The position numbers and the translations under genes are program-made. Below, one piece after another: positions 62,676-64,000 of a stretch of 64,000 nt of DNA (position 1 is the first letter of the stretch; the number at the start of each line of letters is the position of its first letter). The stretch is from the NCBI RefSeq assembly GCF_003646465.1, contig NZ_QZEX01000001.1:1-64000 (forward strand), given 5' to 3'. Under the pieces are notes generated by a model, which saw only the letters and a program-made list of their open reading frames with translations, searched no databases and was not told where the DNA came from. The stretch is from Chachezhania antarctica (GTDB lineage Bacteria > Pseudomonadota > Alphaproteobacteria > Rhodobacterales > Rhodobacteraceae).

Positions 62676-63326
62676 CTAAAAATTCGGTGCTGCGCGGAAT
62701 CTCAGGGATGGGCCGCCATCCGGAGATGCGATCCGCAGTTCCTCGGCATGCAGCATCATGCGCGGGGCCTCGTCCAGCCCACCGGAATAAAGCGGATCCC
62801 CAAGGATCGGATGCCCCAGCGCCAGCATGTGCACCCGCAACTGGTGGGTGCGCCCTGTCTTCGGACTCAGCTTCACCCGCGTCGCCCCGTCCTCCCAGCG
62901 CTGCACACGCCAGTCGGTCAGCGCCTCGCGCCCGGTCTCCTGGCAGACCATCTGCCGCGGCCGGTTCGGCCAGTCCACCGTGAGGGGCAGATCCACCGTG
63001 CCCGTTCTGGGCTCCAGCCGCCCGGCCACCCGCGCCACGTAGGTCTTCCGCGTGCGCCGCGTTTCGAATTCCATCGACAGGAACCGCTGCGCATGAGGCG
63101 TCATCGCGAAGATCATCACCCCCGACGTATCCCGATCCAGCCGGTGCACCGTCAGCGCCGTCGGAAACGCCGCCTGCACCCGTGCCATCATGCAATCCGC
63201 CAGATGCGCGCCCTTCCCGGGCACCGACAAGAGCCCGTCGGGCTTCATCACCGCCACAATGTCGGCGTCGTGATGCAGGACCTCCAGTGGATCCTGCGGC
63301 GGATTGTACTCGGAACTCTCGGCCAT
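62676..63326 (-). CDS. RluA-family pseudouridine synthase
   Basis: A 216-residue pseudouridine synthase. DIVAVMKPDGLLSVPGKG is the family start, HRLDRDTSGVMIFAMTPHAQRFLS contains the catalytic Asp, KTYVARVAG and KTGRTHQLRVHMLALGHPILGDPLY follow. The length and the absence of an S4 domain point to RluA (23S U746 and tRNA U32) rather than RluC/D. The start at 63326 (MAESSEYNPPQDPL) is typical; the open frame runs further. The ALDH gene converges from the other side. Confidence 0.92.
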   Translation of the reverse strand: MAESSEYNPPQDPLEVLHHDADIVAVMKPDGLLSVPGKGAHLADCMMARVQAAFPTALTVHRLDRDTSGVMIFAMTPHAQRFLSMEFETRRTRKTYVARVAGRLEPRTGTVDLPLTVDWPNRPRQMVCQETGREALTDWRVQRWEDGATRVKLSPKTGRTHQLRVHMLALGHPILGDPLYSGGLDEAPRMMLHAEELRIASPDGGPSLRFRAAPNF

Positions 63327-63424
63327 GGCGCGTCCTACCGCCCTCGTCCCGCCCCGGCAACCCAAGGTCATCCTTGCCGCAGCCACGGTGCGGAGCCACT
63401 CTGCCGGAAAGGGAGGACCCCACC

Positions 63425-63835
63425 ATGCACCCAACCATCGCTCGCACTGTCGAGATCGTCTCCAAAGGCCGAGAGGAACTGATCCACGAGGTTCTGGCCG
63501 AAAACGTTCGCTTCCAGCCGCCCACCTACTGGGCCACGTGGGAAGGCCGCGCGCCCGTGGCCGCCGTGCTGGGGCATGTTGGCAAGGTCTTCTCCGACTT
63601 CCGCTATCGGCGCATCATGGGTGACGGCAACGATTGGGCGCTGGAATTCCAGTGCAAGATCGGGGATCTCGATGCCGTGGGCGTGGATCTTCTGACGTTG
63701 AATGACGACGGGCTGATCGAAACATTCGAGGTCGTCATGCGCCCGTTGAAATCCATCTCCGCCCTGCGCGAGGCGATGAATGAACGCGTCTCAACCGATC
63801 CGCGCTTTGCCGAGTTCCGGAAGGCCCTCTCGTAA
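63425..63835 (+). CDS. NTF2-like (SnoaL-type) protein
   Basis: A 136-residue protein with a cone-shaped NTF2-like fold judging by pattern: EELIHEVLAENVRFQPPTYWATWEGRAPVAAVLGHVGKVFSDFRYRRIMGDGNDWALEFQCKIGDLDAVGVDLLTLNDDGLIETFEVVMRPLKSISALREAM. PLKSI near the end is usual for SnoaL-like members. Such proteins bind or isomerise small hydrophobic molecules; the ligand is unknown. ATG 63425 follows GGGAGGA. It is divergent from rluA. Confidence 0.83.
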   Translation: MHPTIARTVEIVSKGREELIHEVLAENVRFQPPTYWATWEGRAPVAAVLGHVGKVFSDFRYRRIMGDGNDWALEFQCKIGDLDAVGVDLLTLNDDGLIETFEVVMRPLKSISALREAMNERVSTDPRFAEFRKALS

Positions 63836-63845
63836 GGTCGGAATC

Positions 63846-64000
63846 CTAACCGGCCGGCAGATCGCTGAACCCCAGCAGGATGCCGTAGATCACGAAGCAC
63901 ACGGCCAGCAGCCGGCGCACCCAGACGTTGAAGACGGCGGCCAGCGCCGACCGCCCCATCAGCGCGCCAAGGGCGGTGTAGCTGCAATAGCTCATCGCGG
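63846..64000 (-). CDS. C-terminal end of a LysE/RhtB-type exporter (5' part outside window)
   Basis: Only 50 codons are present. The reverse strand reads SYCSYTALGALMGRSALAAV, then FNVWVRRLLAVCFVIYGILL and GFSDLPAG before TAG at 63846. Small-residue helix, RR turn and a last hydrophobic helix ending in a Gly are the usual end of LysE/RhtB amino-acid exporters. The call rests on this short segment, so it is tentative. The gene converges on the NTF2-like gene, 10 bases apart. Confidence 0.6.
   Translation of the reverse strand, partial: AMSYCSYTALGALMGRSALAAVFNVWVRRLLAVCFVIYGILLGFSDLPAG

Noticed and set aside
1-64000. CRISPR arrays, tRNA genes, insertion sequences or prophage genes
   Set aside because: I found no regularly spaced repeats, no tRNA cloverleaf sequence with TTCGAATC-type arms in context, and no transposase, integrase or phage structural proteins.

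Overview
The window looks like a stretch of alphaproteobacterial chromosome from the Rhodobacteraceae, probably the Roseobacter group. I infer this from the high G+C content, the pckA / chvI-chvG-hprK-rapZ-EIIA-HPr cluster, a short alphaproteobacterial HprK, a methylsuccinyl-CoA dehydrogenase of the ethylmalonyl-CoA pathway, and short intergenic repeats carrying GAGTATTT and AAGAAGAA blocks. I see no tRNA or rRNA genes, CRISPR arrays, prophage or insertion sequences. Most of the window is housekeeping genes.

Layout. 1-7 kb: end of tuf, a lipoprotein, parC, an SH3 protein, an SDR, a HIG1-type membrane protein and a PduO-type cobalamin adenosyltransferase. 7-12 kb: etfBA, a DUF6473 protein, 3-hydroxybutyryl-CoA dehydrogenase and a hemolysin-type acyltransferase. 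12-19 kb: HPr, EIIA, rapZ, hprK, chvG and chvI on the minus strand, facing away from pckA; this joins the nitrogen/carbon phosphotransferase relay to an envelope two-component system and gluconeogenesis. 19-31 kb: accessory metabolism, including a hydrolase/ArsR pair, mcd, a TauE exporter, recO, a ThDP enzyme with an unknown permease, and a hydrolase/TetR pair. 31-41 kb: dapD, a GST, a PLP dehydratase, a LOG protein, cbpA-cbpM, rlmN, an IalB protein, a zinc asparaginase and a lytic transglycosylase. 41-48 kb: translation and targeting genes running from ffh through three tandem GNAT acetyltransferases, chorismate mutase, rpsP, a 50-residue ORF, rimM and trmD, followed by a separate rplS-rpmE unit. 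48-58 kb: dapB, rbfA, truB, rpsO and pnp, with a MATE/HxlR cassette between rpsO and pnp. 58-64 kb: a two-domain glycosyltransferase, 1-Cys peroxiredoxin, aldehyde dehydrogenase, RluA and the end of a LysE-type exporter.

The most unusual signal lies between genes. At four places (about 20.2, 40.6, 53.1 and 62.6 kb) long inverted repeats enclose a perfect four-tract G-quadruplex motif with single-base loops. Three of the four also hold a small inner hairpin, in the same order on the element's own strand. Three lie between convergent gene ends and one follows the end of an operon. The arm sequences differ while the architecture is kept, which suggests selection on structure. This is inference from reading alone. 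Three divergent regulator/target pairs (ArsR, TetR, HxlR) each carry clear palindromic operators in the shared intergenic DNA.
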